Shown here one piece after another: positions 62,578 to 64,000 of a stretch of DNA of 64,000 nt. The translations under genes and the position numbers were made by a program. Origin of the DNA: Spirosoma arboris (lineage in GTDB: Bacteria > Bacteroidota > Bacteroidia > Cytophagales > Spirosomataceae); NCBI RefSeq assembly GCF_009754945.1, contig NZ_WPIN01000004.1:124001-188000 (forward strand). The letters run 5' to 3'. How positions within the stretch are numbered: position 1 is the stretch's first letter; every line of letters begins with the position of its first letter. The notes beneath the pieces were generated by a model. It did no database searches. It saw only the letters and a program-made list of their open reading frames with translations, and was not told the DNA's origin.

Positions 62578-63798
62578 ATGAACCGTAGAAATTTCCTGAA
62601 ACAATCGGCTTTCACGACGGCGGGCACAATGCTGATTCCGCACTTTCTAAAGGCTTACGAAGCACAGATGATGGGGCAGGTCTCCGCATCGAACGGCAAA
62701 ATTTTGGTGGTGGTACAATTATCGGGTGGAAATGATGGGCTGAATACAGTTGTGCCCTACCGAAACGATATTTACTATCGCGAACGGCCAACCATTGCGA
62801 TCAAACCCGAAAAAGTACTGACGCTGAACAATGAAATTGGCCTGCATCCGGCCATGACGCCACTAAAAGCACTCTATGACGAAGGCTTGGTAACCGTCAT
62901 TAATAACGTTGGCTATCCAAACCCAGATCGCTCACACTTTCGCTCAATGGACATCTGGCAAACGGCCAGCGATTCGGATAAATATGTGAATTCTGGCTGG
63001 GTTGGGCGGTATCTGGATGCGGCTTGTGCTGGTAAAGAACAACAGCCATTTCGGACGATTGAAGTAGATGACACGCTGAGTTTGGCTATGAAAGGCGATA
63101 CCTTGAACGGTCTGGCGGTCTTAGATCCTAAGAAACTATATAATCAAACCCGGAGTGGATTGGTGACTGGACTAAGCAAAGAGCATACGACTGCCCAACC
63201 CGAATCAGTCGCTTATCTCTACAAAACACTGGCCGAAACGGTCTCGTCGGCAGCCTATGTTTACGACAAGACAAACCGGGCTGGCATTCCAGTGTATAAT
63301 ACGTTAGCCACTTATCCTGCTAATGAACTCGGCAATCGCCTAAAAACAGTTTCGCAACTCATTCAGGCTGGGGTCAGTACGAGTGTTTACTACGTGTCGA
63401 TCAGTGGTTTCGATACGCATAGTAATCAGCCGGGTCAGCAGGAGCGCCTTCTGGGTCAATATGCCGAAGCTGTTGGGGCATTTATGAAGGATCTGAAAGC
63501 TGCCGGACGACAAAATGATGTCCTGTTAATGACGTTTTCGGAGTTTGGTCGGCGAGTGAAACAAAACGCCAGTAACGGCACTGACCACGGCACAGCGAAC
63601 AATGTATTTTTGATAGGCGGTGGCTTGCCAGCCAAACGAGTCTTGAACGAAGCACCAAACCTGACGCAACTCACAGAGGGTGACCTGGCGTATTCCGTCG
63701 ATTTTCGGCAAATCTACGCGACACTCCTGCACGATTATTTGGGTGCCGACGATGTAGCTATCCTGGGACGTAAATTCGATGGGGTAAAGATTGTGTGA
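62578..63798 (+). CDS. DUF1501-family exported protein (Tat signal)
   Basis: 406 residues from the ATG at 62578 (MNRRNFLKQSAFTTAGTML); the frame runs back to 62473 through the inverted repeat. The RRNFLK N-terminus is a twin-arginine signal, so it is exported folded, probably with a metal. The family pattern is visible: VVVQLSGGNDGLNTVVPY, DRSHFRSMDIWQTA, SISGFDTHSNQPGQQ, LLMTFSEFGRRVKQNASNGTDHG (in two blocks). These have a sulfatase/phosphatase-like fold. Paired with the DUF1800 gene upstream. Confidence 0.93.
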   Translation: MNRRNFLKQSAFTTAGTMLIPHFLKAYEAQMMGQVSASNGKILVVVQLSGGNDGLNTVVPYRNDIYYRERPTIAIKPEKVLTLNNEIGLHPAMTPLKALYDEGLVTVINNVGYPNPDRSHFRSMDIWQTASDSDKYVNSGWVGRYLDAACAGKEQQPFRTIEVDDTLSLAMKGDTLNGLAVLDPKKLYNQTRSGLVTGLSKEHTTAQPESVAYLYKTLAETVSSAAYVYDKTNRAGIPVYNTLATYPANELGNRLKTVSQLIQAGVSTSVYYVSISGFDTHSNQPGQQERLLGQYAEAVGAFMKDLKAAGRQNDVLLMTFSEFGRRVKQNASNGTDHGTANNVFLIGGGLPAKRVLNEAPNLTQLTEGDLAYSVDFRQIYATLLHDYLGADDVAILGRKFDGVKIV

Positions 63799-63936
63799 AG
63801 TTTTCCCGAAAAGAGAAAACTAAATCGAGCCATCCAGACCGGGTCATTTTACATTTACGATAAAATTTCGGGGCCATACTCCTGAAATATCCCTGAATCT
63901 GTGTTATTTCGCAGAGAGTCAAGTCAATTCTTCTGA

Positions 63937-64000
63937 ATGGTAGGTATCATCATGGGTAGTCTTTCCGACCGTAAGGTTATGCAGGAAGCTGCCGACATTC
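63937..64000 (+). CDS. purE: 5-(carboxyamino)imidazole ribonucleotide mutase (start only)
   Basis: The last 64 nt encode MVGIIMGSLSDRKVMQEAAD, the N-terminal signature of PurE (GIIMGSxSD binds the substrate phosphate). The rest of the gene is outside the window. It works in purine synthesis after PurK. Confidence 0.85.
   Translation, partial: MVGIIMGSLSDRKVMQEAADI

Overview
The window is a chromosomal segment of a Bacteroidota bacterium, most likely a member of the Cytophagales close to Spirosoma. Several things point there: gliding genes (gldH, gldE), secreted peptidases with a type IX secretion C-terminal sorting domain, RicT, an HU/IHF-like protein, a 29-residue AURKAIP1/COX24-type basic protein, crtI/crtB carotenoid genes beside an ECF sigma factor, and promoters of the Bacteroidota form TTTG-N20-TAnnTTTG (for example upstream of gldH, ssb and the small peptide gene at 38009). 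It is almost fully coding. No tRNA, rRNA, insertion sequence, prophage or CRISPR array was seen.

Layout. 1-3720: two tandem paralogous TPR histidine kinases. 3882-10279: a TetR regulator followed by a TolC / adaptor / RND efflux operon, with a shared operator-like motif before tetR and before tolC. 10410-13968: proC, then a gatB-tlpA operon. 14153-18327: a JmjC/cupin-like oxygenase, crtB, crtI and an ECF sigma factor. 18816-24797: kdsD, recQ, purD, ricT. 24852-27825: a BlaI/BlaR1-like pair plus a protein that looks like a detached BlaR1 tail. 27937-34857: gldH, a PAP2 phosphatase, a PurF-like enzyme, a vanadium-haloperoxidase-like lipoprotein and dnaG. 34922-39411: a regulatory and accessory island (below). 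39413-46908: RNase G/E, the 29-aa protein, a TPR protein, HU, mutY, ssb, gldE and an unknown membrane protein. 47086-52824: a DUF3500 protein, a subtilase, an isochorismatase-fold enzyme and a MarR / small membrane protein / MFS exporter operon. 52976-59917: two large tandem T9SS subtilases. 60144-64000: an unknown secreted protein, a DUF1800/DUF1501 pair and the start of purE.

The most unusual part is 35.3-39.4 kb. A LuxR-type response regulator whose receiver has lost its acidic pocket, phospho-acceptor Asp and Lys is flanked by seven copies of the 11-bp motif TGAAATCACCC. Next to it, a membrane-bound LytTR regulator is divergent from a two-gene unit: a 58-residue peptide ending in a CCGG-containing segment, and a protein that joins a catalytically degenerate LpxL/HtrB-type acyltransferase domain to a C-terminal segment resembling PqqD (a RiPP recognition element). 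I infer an undescribed peptide-maturation system there.

A second recurring theme is a set of long, imperfect, locus-specific inverted repeats lying between genes, often between genes of the same direction (7112, 22101, 23481, 27391, 31081, 41055, 41278, 62455), plus near-perfect long hairpins at 10284 and 39332.
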